From Kribbella pratensis (lineage in GTDB: Bacteria > Actinomycetota > Actinomycetes > Propionibacteriales > Kribbellaceae), in contig NZ_SODU01000001.1 of assembly GCF_004366075.1 (NCBI RefSeq), positions 2,067,134 to 2,131,133 on the forward strand: 64,000 nucleotides of DNA, written 5' to 3'. Shown here piece after piece: positions 8,603-18,387 of this stretch (position 1 is its first letter; every line of letters begins with the position of its first letter). The notes under the pieces were generated by a model. It searched no databases. It saw only the letters and a program-made list of their open reading frames with translations, and had not been told where the DNA came from. The position numbers and the translations under genes were made by a program.

Positions 8603-9196
8603 GTTGTGCCGGGCTACTGACGTCCCCTGTGCGTCACCAGCCCGGCTCGTCCTGCTGACTCCCCCTGGTTGTCAGCCGAAGTTGGTGGGGCCTCGGCGAG
8701 CTACTCCCCGTATCCGGTTCCGTGCGAACCGGCCTGACCGCGAGCTCGTCGAGGTCCCGGGAGGTCCCAGCGGCCGGCCCGCCGGTGGGTGACCAAACCC
8801 ACCGGTTGCCCGTACCAGCCGGATCGCGACACTCGTCCCCTGTCTCGTGTGCCTGACCCTGTGCTGGGACCCCGCCCCGGAAGCAGTGCCCTGACGGTGC
8901 ACCGCGCCCGGTACAGGCAGGACAGATCCGCACTCCACAGCACTCCGGAGCTCTCGGCCGCCGGTCGGCGCCCCCACCAACCAGCCACCGGAGGCCCTCC
9001 GCGTCGCCTTCGCCGGGTGCGGCAGTTGAGCGGTTCGCCATGGCCTCTTCATGGTTCACCGCCCTTTCGCTGCCCGTTTCCGGTGTCGGTCTCTGCTTCG
9101 TGGAACCTGCCCTACGGCTGTAATTCTTGGTCCGGCAGCCATGTCAGGACGAGGCAGAACAACCGGCAGTTACCCGGCAGCTTCAGCAGATCCGCG
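8603..9196. other. Convergent intergenic region without a recognisable gene
   Basis: About 590 bases between two convergent genes. No frame shows coding bias together with a usable start. One hairpin stands out: CCGGTGGGT (8782-8790) pairs with ACCCACCGG (8797-8805) around a six-base loop, with no T-run on either strand. Nothing else could be supported. Confidence 0.5.
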
Positions 9197-11800
9197 TCAG
9201 AGAAGCGGTGAAGAAAGCGCAGCGAGTACGTCGTTGGCCAGCCGCTGTACGGCGGCCGACGGGTCCGGCTCCGGCCACCCGTCCGCGACCGAGGCGCTCT
9301 CGCAGGACTCCTGCAGGACCGCCCACGCGGTCGGCAGCATCGGCGGGTCCATCGACTGCTGCCACGCCAGCAGCTGGCCGCACACGGCGTCTCCCGCCTC
9401 CGAGCGCCCCAGCGCGTGCAGCACCGCCACGGCTTCCGGCAGTACTTCGAGCAGGTAGACGACCCGCCCTTCGAGCAGCAACCGGTTCAGTGCGTCCAGG
9501 ATCGTCAAACGCGCCTGCTCGGCCTCACCGGCGGCACGAGCCAGCCGGGACCGGTAGAGCATCACCAGGTAGTCGAAGTACCCGCGATGGCCGCGGATGT
9601 CGGCGTCGGCCTGGTCGAGCAGCGCCCGCGCCTCTTCGTACCGCCCGTCGTGGTACTCCACCATTGCGAGGCACCCGGCGACCTTGGTGCGCTCCGGGTC
9701 GTCAGACGCCTGGCTGTCACGGGCGAGCTGTGCCCAGTGACGGGCGCCGGACAGGTTCCCCAGCTCGAGGTCGACGCGGCTGAGCGCCATGTACGCGATC
9801 TCGTCCGGGTAGACGCCCGGATTGACCAGTGCGGCCTCCCACGCAAGCAGGAGCTCCTTGGCCTCCACCAAACGCCCCCACCGCAGCAGCGCCAGCCCAC
9901 AGGTCGCCTGCACAGTGGCAGACCGCTGTACGTCGCCGTGCTTGCGAGCGTCATCTACCAGCGCCGGGATCTCGGCCAGGCTCTGTGTATCGAGCAGGTG
10001 CGATCCGGATGACACCCAGCCGCCGCGGGCGACCAGGCCCATCTCTGTCTCACCGGGGATCCGCGTACGCGCCTCCTCGTAGTGCCGACGGGCACCACGG
10101 ATGTCACCGGTCAGGCTGGACAGCCGGCCTGCAATGGCCAGCAGCCTCCCGCTCGTCTCCTTGTCGGACACGTTCTCGGCGCACAGCGTCGCCCACCGGA
10201 TCCCGCTCTCGGCGACACTCGCCTGGTACTGCCACGCGATCCGGAACCCGAGCACGATCCGCGCCGCGGTGTCCCACTCCCCCAGTTCGCCCGCCCGTTC
10301 CAGCGCAACCTCGAACAGCGCCGAGTTCGCATGTGCCGCCCGGTACCGCCGATCGCGGTCCGGCGACGACCAGGCGCCCTCGAGCCCCGAGACGTACGTC
10401 GTACACCACTCGACCGCCCGGTTGCGGAACTCGGTGAGGTCGTCGCCCTGTGACGACAGCCCGGCGTACGCGTGCTCCCGGATCGTCTCCAGCAGCTTGT
10501 ACCGCGCGCCGTACAACTGCTCGAACTCGTGCACCGGCTGCAGCAGCGACTTCTCCACCAGCTCGGCGAGCAGCATCGGTACGTCGCTCTCGTCGATCGG
10601 AGTGCCCGTACAGACACCCGCGACAGCCTCGAGAGTGAACGGCGAACCGAGCACCGAGGCCCGGTACAGCAGCTGCCGCGCCGGGTCCGAGAGTGCGTCG
10701 ACGCTCCACGCGATCGTGTCGGCCAGCGTCCGCTGATGCGGCGCACCGAACCGTCGCGGCCCGGACAGCAACCGGAACCGGTCGTCGAGCGCAGCGAGAA
10801 TCGCCTCCACCGACAGCGACCCGGCCCGCGCGGCCGCGAGTTCCAGCGCGAGCGGCAGACCGTCCAGTCGCCTGACCAGCCGCGCCACTGTCGGGGCATT
10901 CGAAGGGGCCAGTGCGAAGCCAGGCCGCACCCGCGCGACGCGGCGGCAGAACATCTCGACCGCCGGCGACGCAGCGATCGCCTCGAAGTCCTCGTCGTTC
11001 GCCGGTACGCCGAGCACCTGCACCCGACGGACCACCTCGTCGGGCAGGCCGAGCGGGATCCGGGACGTGACCAGCACACCGATGCCCGGGAAGCTGCGGA
11101 CCATCCGGTTGGCGACCGTCGCGACGCCGTCGAGGACGTGTTCGGCGTTGTCCTCGACGATGACCAGGTCGCCGGGCCGGCGTCCGGACAGTACGTCGTC
11201 GAGGTCCGACGTACCGGGGGCTGTGCCGAAGGCGTCCAGGATCGCCGACGGTACGGCGGCATCGCGCTGGACGGTGGTGAGGTCGACGACCACGACGGTC
11301 GTGTCGGCGCCGGAGAACCGGTCGGCCGCCGCGAGCGCCAGCTCGGTCTTGCCGACCCCGCCTGGACCGACGAGCGTAACGAGCCGGTTCTGGCGCAGCA
11401 GCGACTCGAGCTCGAACAGATCCTGCTCACGACCGACGAGGCCGTCCGGGATCGGCCGTGTGCCACGCCAGCGCAGACCTGTCGGTACGGCGTCCGCGAC
11501 CGAGACGACCGGCGGCGACGGCGCCACCGCCCGTACGACGGGACGCACCGAGCCGTGCCCCGCAGCGGCGAGGAAGTGACCGGTGTCGTCGGGCCGCAGA
11601 CCGAGCGCGGAGGCGAGCAGGCGGACGGAGTCCTTGCGCGGGCGCGCGACCCGGCCGGCCTCCATCTCGCGGATCGACCGGACACTCAGCCCGGCCCGGT
11701 CGGCCAGCTCCTCCTGGGAGAGGCCGGCCTGGACCCTCAGGTCGAGCAGCAGATCGGCGAATCCTCGCCGACCGTCCGCCCGGCCATCCGTGTCCGACAC
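9197..11800 (-). CDS. XRE-type HTH / STAND ATPase transcriptional regulator
   Basis: An 867-residue regulator. Residues about 14-70 form an XRE helix-turn-helix (LRVQAGLSQEELADRAGLSV, then IREMEAGRVARP). A STAND/NB-ARC ATPase follows with Walker A GPGGVGKT at 145-152, a Walker B-like LVIVEDNAEHV at about 212-222 (ED where relatives such as AfsR have DN), VLVTSRIPLGLP, and LDGLPLALELAAARAG. The C-terminal half is TPR-like. Such proteins couple nucleotide-dependent oligomerisation to DNA binding. Start GTG at 11800 with AGAGGGG upstream. Upstream lies GTCAC-8-GTGAC around a possible TATGTT -10 box near 11840. No target genes are evident. Confidence 0.85.
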   Translation of the reverse strand: MSDTDGRADGRRGFADLLLDLRVQAGLSQEELADRAGLSVRSIREMEAGRVARPRKDSVRLLASALGLRPDDTGHFLAAAGHGSVRPVVRAVAPSPPVVSVADAVPTGLRWRGTRPIPDGLVGREQDLFELESLLRQNRLVTLVGPGGVGKTELALAAADRFSGADTTVVVVDLTTVQRDAAVPSAILDAFGTAPGTSDLDDVLSGRRPGDLVIVEDNAEHVLDGVATVANRMVRSFPGIGVLVTSRIPLGLPDEVVRRVQVLGVPANDEDFEAIAASPAVEMFCRRVARVRPGFALAPSNAPTVARLVRRLDGLPLALELAAARAGSLSVEAILAALDDRFRLLSGPRRFGAPHQRTLADTIAWSVDALSDPARQLLYRASVLGSPFTLEAVAGVCTGTPIDESDVPMLLAELVEKSLLQPVHEFEQLYGARYKLLETIREHAYAGLSSQGDDLTEFRNRAVEWCTTYVSGLEGAWSSPDRDRRYRAAHANSALFEVALERAGELGEWDTAARIVLGFRIAWQYQASVAESGIRWATLCAENVSDKETSGRLLAIAGRLSSLTGDIRGARRHYEEARTRIPGETEMGLVARGGWVSSGSHLLDTQSLAEIPALVDDARKHGDVQRSATVQATCGLALLRWGRLVEAKELLLAWEAALVNPGVYPDEIAYMALSRVDLELGNLSGARHWAQLARDSQASDDPERTKVAGCLAMVEYHDGRYEEARALLDQADADIRGHRGYFDYLVMLYRSRLARAAGEAEQARLTILDALNRLLLEGRVVYLLEVLPEAVAVLHALGRSEAGDAVCGQLLAWQQSMDPPMLPTAWAVLQESCESASVADGWPEPDPSAAVQRLANDVLAALSSPLL

Positions 11801-11960
11801 AGCCCGTCACCCCTCTGAAGGCCTCACGTTCCTGTCACAACATAGCGTGACGGACGTGTTCTTGCCGGGGCTTCCCGGCGTGCGGGATGCGGCCTGGGTC
11901 ACACAATTGGTTGACCGGAGCAACAGAACAGGAAAGCCTGCGAAATCAGAAATGCACGTT

Positions 11961-12155
11961 TCAAGCAGTTGCGCGAACCGGGCGGGATTCATTGTCGGCG
12001 GCGTACAGAGAAAGGACGCCGGCCCAGTCGTCGATCCGGGCGCGGGTATCCGCGCGGCCGGAGTCGGCATTCAGCAGGCTGCCGTCGGAAATGCCACGGG
12101 TGGCGCGAACCAGGAGCTCGGTGGTGACGTCGCGCAGCGTGTCAAGGGCAGCCAT
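11961..12155 (-). CDS. Hypothetical 64-residue protein
   Basis: A small frame starting ATG at 12155 with normal codon third-position bias throughout (MAALDTLRDVTTELLVRATR...). It is a soluble, mildly acidic peptide with no recognisable domain. The preceding 100 bases are unusually A/T-rich for this genome, as expected of a promoter, but no good ribosome site is visible. I do not recognise the family; it could be a chance frame. Confidence 0.45.
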   Translation of the reverse strand: MAALDTLRDVTTELLVRATRGISDGSLLNADSGRADTRARIDDWAGVLSLYAADNESRPVRATA

Positions 12156-12256
12156 GGCGACAATTCAAGCGGAGTCGTGTTTCGCAAACGTAACGCAATC
12201 GGCAACATCACGATAAGTCACCAAAATCCCGGAAATACTTGTTACCAGGTAGTCCA

Positions 12257-12661
12257 CTAACCGGCCAGGAACGACAGCCGGACCCGCCGGTCGGGATTGT
12301 CGCGATTCGTGTCGACCAGACAGATCGATTGCCAGGTCCCGAGCGTCAGCCGGCCCTTCAGCACCGGCACGGTCGCGTACGGCGGAATCAGCGCCGGCAG
12401 CACGTGGTCGCGTCCGTGTCCGGGCGATCCGTGCCGGTGCTGCCACTCGAAGTCCCGCGGCAGCAGGTCCTCGAGCACGGCCAGCAGATCGAGGTCGCTG
12501 CCGGCGCCGGTCTCCAGGATCGCGACACCGGCGGTCGCGTGCGGCACGAACACGTGCAGCAGGCCGTCACCGCGACCGGAGACGAACTGTTCGCACCGGC
12601 TCGTGAGGTCGAGGACGACCTCACGAGCACCGGTGTGAATATCCAGGAGAACCGAATCCAT
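12257..12661 (-). CDS. yjbQ: YjbQ family protein (secondary thiamine-phosphate synthase-like)
   Basis: A 134-residue protein of the YjbQ/UPF0047 family; the E. coli member has weak thiamine-phosphate synthase activity and the physiological role is uncertain. Diagnostic blocks: FVPHATAGVAILE, HRHGSPGHGRDHVLPALIPP and LGTWQSICLVDTNRDN, which carry the conserved His and Asp residues of the trimeric active site. It begins 12 bases after leuS on the same strand, so it is probably the second gene of the leuS operon and would fall under the same attenuator. Confidence 0.9.
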   Translation of the reverse strand: MDSVLLDIHTGAREVVLDLTSRCEQFVSGRGDGLLHVFVPHATAGVAILETGAGSDLDLLAVLEDLLPRDFEWQHRHGSPGHGRDHVLPALIPPYATVPVLKGRLTLGTWQSICLVDTNRDNPDRRVRLSFLAG

Positions 12662-12673
12662 CAGGCTCCAGAC

Positions 12674-15154
<2,481 letters not shown>

Positions 15155-15216
15155 GGTCCTACTCCATACTTCGTCTGTTGTTGAGCCTAAATGTGCCAGA
15201 AGGCACCCCTGGACAT

Positions 15217-15241
15217 AAAAAAGCCCCTCACGCAGGAGGGG
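15217..15241 (-). terminator. Attenuator terminator upstream of leuS
   Basis: Read on the minus strand, CCCCTC (15241-15236 side) pairs with GAGGGG (15229-15224) around a six-base loop, followed by six T residues (15222-15217). It lies about 60 bases before the leuS start and downstream of the leader peptide, so it can only make sense as a conditional terminator. Confidence 0.85.
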
Positions 15242-15243
15242 AT

Positions 15244-15285
15244 GCCGTACTGACCGGCGCTTCGGCGCCTGGATGCCAGTACGGC
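15244..15285 (-). promoter_or_regulatory. Stem-loop between leader peptide and attenuator terminator
   Basis: CAGTACGGC (15277-15285) and GCCGTACTG (15244-15252) form a 9-bp perfect stem enclosing a second GGCGC/GCGCC stem. It starts at the leader peptide stop codon and ends two bases before the terminator. It is the natural candidate for the pause or alternative structure of a ribosome-mediated attenuator. I could not identify by eye which strands would form the antiterminator. Confidence 0.7.
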
Positions 15286-15311
15286 TAACTAAGGAGCAGG
15301 CTCACTCGCAT
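15285..15311 (-). CDS. Leucine leader peptide MRVSLLLS of the leuS attenuator
   Basis: An eight-codon frame ATG CGA GTG AGC CTG CTC CTT AGT TAG, with three different Leu codons in a row, lies immediately 5' of a stem-loop and a terminator in front of leuS. This is the classical arrangement of ribosome-mediated attenuation: slow translation of Leu codons when charged tRNA-Leu is scarce would favour read-through. The ATG appears to be the first transcribed base, since TATTCT ends seven bases upstream. Confidence 0.8.
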   Translation of the reverse strand: MRVSLLLS

Positions 15312-15323
15312 ACGCACAGAATA
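15312..15323 (-). promoter_or_regulatory. -10 box of the leuS leader promoter
   Basis: On the minus strand TATTCT (15323-15318) is followed by six bases and then the leader peptide ATG at 15311, which places the transcription start at or next to the ATG. No strong -35 box is visible at the right distance (TCGGTA at about 15346-15341). Confidence 0.55.
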
Positions 15324-15368
15324 GCACCGGTGCCGCGACGTACCGAGACGCCGCGGCACCGGGCGTTG

Positions 15369-16229
15369 TCAGCCGATCGGTACGCCGAACGTCTTGAGCC
15401 AGTCCTGGACGACCTTGATGTCGATCCGCTGCAGCCCGTCGAGGTAGCGACAGTTCTGCGTGTAGCCGTAGCTGGTCACGGTCACCTGGTAGCCACCGTG
15501 GAACGTCGGACCGCCGGAGTCACCGAAGCAGGTGCCGCCGGTGCCGCGGTTGTCGTGCTCGTTGCCGTTCACCTGCAGGATTTGCGGGGTGAGCTTCTGA
15601 CCGGGCTCGTCGGCCCAGCGACGCAGCAACGGGTAGGACATCGGGGTCGGCTTCTGCGGACCCGAGTCGGCCTTGCGGACCTCAGTGCCGTAGCCCACGG
15701 AGCGGAAGATCGTGCTGTTCAGCTTCGGCTGCTGGTAGGCGTTCAGGTAGTTGGTGGGCGCGATCTTGGCCGGAGCGATGTTCGTGACCGGGCGGTCGAG
15801 CACGATCACGCCGACGTCGTTCCAGTTGGCCAGGTCGGTGAAGTCGGAGTACTTCGGATGCGCGTACGCCGTACCGGACTTGTAACCGGCCTTTTCGAGC
15901 TCCGCCTGCGTGTAGCCCTTCGCCGGGTCAGCGGCGACCGGGAACGGTGACGGCGGCTGCTGGGCGATCACCGAGTCGAACGTCACCAGGGTCTTGCCGA
16001 GGGTGCCCAGCGTGCAGTGGGCCGCGGTGACCAGGACGGTCGGCGAGACGAGTGTGGCCGTGCACCGGAAGCGTCCGTCCGGTTGGTAGAACAGAATCAG
16101 ACCGACGTTCGGATGCGCGTTGCCGTCGGGTTGACCGCCGGTGATGGCGCTCGCGGGCACCAAAGAAGATGCAGCAAGTCCCAGTGCCAGCGCACAGACG
16201 CCGATGATGCGGCTGAGTCGATTCCTCAT
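15369..16229 (-). CDS. Secreted trypsin-like serine protease (S1 family)
   Basis: An exported endopeptidase. A Sec signal peptide of about 28 residues ends at PASA, and the mature chain begins ITGGQPDG. The chymotrypsin-fold triad is complete: His71 in VTAAHC, Asp138 in NWNDVGVIVLD, and Ser238 in CFGDSGGP. Paired cysteines flank the active site as in the family. Length 286. I chose the ATG at 16229, which has GGAGGGG seven bases upstream, over an earlier in-frame ATG. It stands alone between the leuS leader and the AraC gene. Substrate unknown. Confidence 0.9.
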   Translation of the reverse strand: MRNRLSRIIGVCALALGLAASSLVPASAITGGQPDGNAHPNVGLILFYQPDGRFRCTATLVSPTVLVTAAHCTLGTLGKTLVTFDSVIAQQPPSPFPVAADPAKGYTQAELEKAGYKSGTAYAHPKYSDFTDLANWNDVGVIVLDRPVTNIAPAKIAPTNYLNAYQQPKLNSTIFRSVGYGTEVRKADSGPQKPTPMSYPLLRRWADEPGQKLTPQILQVNGNEHDNRGTGGTCFGDSGGPTFHGGYQVTVTSYGYTQNCRYLDGLQRIDIKVVQDWLKTFGVPIG

Positions 16230-16330
16230 GGATCCCCTCCAGGGGTACGGCGGAATACCTGACTGCATTGGAGCAATCACACAGCGCGCTGTCCAGACGT
16301 CGTTTGACTACGTTCTGTGACCGCAGCCGG

Positions 16331-17254
16331 TTACATGAACTCGGTTCCGCCCGCGCGGCGGTGGTCTCCCGGAGTCCGCCCGTACTTGCGTTTGAAGGCC
16401 GTGGAGAACGGACGTACGTCGGAGTAGCCGCAGGCTTTCGCTATCTCGGTGACGGACAGGGTGTGGTCCAGGAGGAGCTGGGCGGCCAACTCGAGGCGCA
16501 GGCGGCGCAGGGTCGACATGATCGAGGCACCGGTCTGCTGGGTGAAGAGGCGTTCGGCGTGGCGCTCGGAGAGGTGAGCGGCGGCTGCGACGTCGCGAAC
16601 GGTGATGGGGCGGGACAGGTTGTCTCGCAGGTGGCGCTGCATCGCCTCGACGACCAACGGACCCCGGTCGCGACGGACGGGTTCTACGGCCAGGTCGTCG
16701 TCCAGGGCGAAGGCACGAGCCGTCTCCATCACCAGAGTCGCGCCCAGCGCGGAGAGCGCAGTGGAATAGCCGGCCACCGGCGCCGCCGCCTCCGCGGCGA
16801 GTGCGGTGATGAGTGCCGGGAGAGAGCCGGCCCGGCTCGACATCACCGGACCGTCCGATCGGGTTAGGCCGGACCACCACCCAGACGCATCGGACGGGCC
16901 GGAGGCGCCGGCCGCCCCAGGCACGCCGGCGGGGCGGAAGGTGAAGCCCCAGAACGCGATTCCCAAAGGTGCGGTGCGGCTGGACTCGATCTCGTGGATG
17001 TCACCCGGGCGGGCGAGGAACACAGAGCCGGGTGTCACGTCGTACTGCACGGAGCCGGAGTTGAAGCGGCCCTCGCCGGAGTATGCCAGGCAGACCTCGT
17101 GGAACGAGTGGCTGTGCCAGTAGTTGCGCCAGTACTCCGGCCGGTAGTGACCCCAGCTGAGGAAGGCCGCGCGGAAGCCGTCGACCTCGCAGGACTCCAG
17201 CAGTCCCGCGAGGTCGACGAAACGATCCGCCGTGGCGACGGAGTCCAGGCTCAA
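16331..17254 (-). CDS. AraC family transcriptional regulator
   Basis: A 307-residue regulator with an N-terminal cupin ligand-binding domain (WHSHSFHEVCLAYSGEG, then PGSVFLARPGDIHEI) and two C-terminal helix-turn-helix units (ITVRDVAAAAHLSERHAERL and LSVTEIAKACGYSDVRPFST), ending in the usual FKRKYGRTPGDHR. A Gly/Ala/Ser-rich linker separates them. The start is TTG at 17254, overlapping the dioxygenase stop by four bases (TTGA) with AGGAG nine bases upstream, so it is translationally coupled to that gene, which it very likely regulates. Confidence 0.9.
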   Translation of the reverse strand: MSLDSVATADRFVDLAGLLESCEVDGFRAAFLSWGHYRPEYWRNYWHSHSFHEVCLAYSGEGRFNSGSVQYDVTPGSVFLARPGDIHEIESSRTAPLGIAFWGFTFRPAGVPGAAGASGPSDASGWWSGLTRSDGPVMSSRAGSLPALITALAAEAAAPVAGYSTALSALGATLVMETARAFALDDDLAVEPVRRDRGPLVVEAMQRHLRDNLSRPITVRDVAAAAHLSERHAERLFTQQTGASIMSTLRRLRLELAAQLLLDHTLSVTEIAKACGYSDVRPFSTAFKRKYGRTPGDHRRAGGTEFM

Positions 17255-18018
17255 ACAGCGCTCCTGCCGGTCGGGTCGACTCCTCGCAGCATCATGCCCT
17301 GACCGAGCGAGTGGTCGTGCGTCTTGACCGTCGGCGGGTCCGCCGGGTCGCGGTACTGGATCAGCCAGGTGGTCCGCGCCTCGTCACTCGTGTTCACACC
17401 GGACCCGTGCACGGTCAGGTAGGTGAAGAACAGTACGTCGCCCGCCTCGGTCGGCTGCGGCGTCGCGACCTCGAACGCCGGCTCGGTGAGGTGGAACGAG
17501 CCCTCCGGGTTGTGCTCCCGCGGGCCTTCCTTGTGACTGCCCGGGATGACCCGCACACAGCCCTTCTCGACGGGTGCGTCGTCGAAGTGGAAGATCGCCG
17601 CCCCGACCCGGTGGTACGTGTGCGGGAAGAACGGGTAGTCCTGGTGCAGCGGGAACGGCGAGCCGTTCTCCGGCGGCTTCACGAACAGCTTGGTGTGGTG
17701 CAGCTGCACGTTGTCCACGCCCATCACCGCGGCGGCCACGTCGGTGAAGCGCGGGTCCACCAGCAGCTTCGCGAACTCCGCGTCGTAGAACTGCGCGTCG
17801 TGCAGGTGCTGCAGCCGGGTCGCGCCGTCGGCGAGGCCCATCGCGGACTTCCAGGTGGGGTCGTCATGGCGGTTCAGCTGCGCCAGCAGGTCATGGCTGC
17901 GCTGCCGGTAGTAGGCCGCTTCTTCCTTGCTGAGCAGGCCTTTCACCAGCACGAAGCCGTCGTCGGCGTACTGCTGGGCCAGTGTCGAGAGGCCCGCGCC
18001 GCTTGAGGTGATCGTCAT
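17251..18018 (-). CDS. Phytanoyl-CoA dioxygenase (PhyH) family protein
   Basis: An Fe(II)/2-oxoglutarate-dependent dioxygenase of 255 residues. The iron triad is visible: His125 and Asp127 in FPLHQDYPF and His204 in TVHGSGVN, with an Arg a few residues later that would bind 2-oxoglutarate. VRVIPGSHKEGPREHN is typical of the family. The ATG at 18018 has AGGAGG eight bases upstream. It is followed by, and overlaps, an AraC regulator; bacterial PhyH-AraC pairs often act in catabolism, but no substrate can be named here. A palindromic site lies about 75 bases upstream. Confidence 0.88.
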   Translation of the reverse strand: MTITSSGAGLSTLAQQYADDGFVLVKGLLSKEEAAYYRQRSHDLLAQLNRHDDPTWKSAMGLADGATRLQHLHDAQFYDAEFAKLLVDPRFTDVAAAVMGVDNVQLHHTKLFVKPPENGSPFPLHQDYPFFPHTYHRVGAAIFHFDDAPVEKGCVRVIPGSHKEGPREHNPEGSFHLTEPAFEVATPQPTEAGDVLFFTYLTVHGSGVNTSDEARTTWLIQYRDPADPPTVKTHDHSLGQGMMLRGVDPTGRSAV

Positions 18019-18092
18019 CTCGAAGTTCCTCCTGATCGGGTACTTCGAGACTACGAACGCCGGCGCCCGGACGGGAGGACCCGACCGGACGC

Positions 18093-18115
18093 CGATGTTC
18101 GTCAAACGGACATCG
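18093..18115. promoter_or_regulatory. Operator-like inverted repeat upstream of the PhyH-AraC operon
   Basis: CGATGTTCG (18093-18101) and CGGACATCG (18107-18115) are inverse copies with one mismatch around a five-base spacer. On the minus strand the site contains TTGACG, a good -35 match. It lies at the right distance to control the operon, possibly through the linked AraC protein. Confidence 0.55.
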
Positions 18116-18364
18116 CTACTCGTCGGCCGGTTTCGCGTCGACCGGTACGGCGATCGGCCGCAACCGGGCCCACAGCACGAACAGGGCGGTGAACACCAGC
18201 ATCCCGAGGCCGCCCCAGAGGTTGATGTTGATCCCGGCGGCCTTGTCGATCTCGGCCTGCTTCTCGACGATGCCGAGGATCGTCAGCACCACGCCGTAGA
18301 TCCCGACCAGGGTCGCGATCACGATCCGGATGTCGAAGGCGCCGGCCTTCTTCTTCTCTGCCAT
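18116..18364 (-). CDS. Small two-helix membrane protein
   Basis: An 82-residue protein with a Lys-rich cytosolic start (MAEKKKAGAFD) and two predicted membrane helices (IRIVIATLVGIYGVVLTILG and the segment around GGLGMLVFTALFVLWARL). ATG at 18364 with GGGAG about eight bases upstream; a GTG one codon earlier is possible. It follows the sodium:solute symporter gene by 23 bases on the same strand and is probably co-transcribed, so it may be an accessory subunit. I do not recognise a named family with certainty. Confidence 0.75.
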   Translation of the reverse strand: MAEKKKAGAFDIRIVIATLVGIYGVVLTILGIVEKQAEIDKAAGININLWGGLGMLVFTALFVLWARLRPIAVPVDAKPADE

Positions 18365-18387
18365 CACAGTGCTCCCTTCCCCGAAGC

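Noticed and set aside
8603..9196. Small open frames on both strands in the convergent gap
   Set aside because: They are Arg/Pro-rich, lack coding bias and starts with ribosome sites, and read equally well on both strands.
15155..15368. T-box riboswitch upstream of leuS
   Set aside because: No T-box sequence or specifier loop is visible; the short Leu-codon leader and adjoining hairpins fit ribosome-mediated attenuation better.
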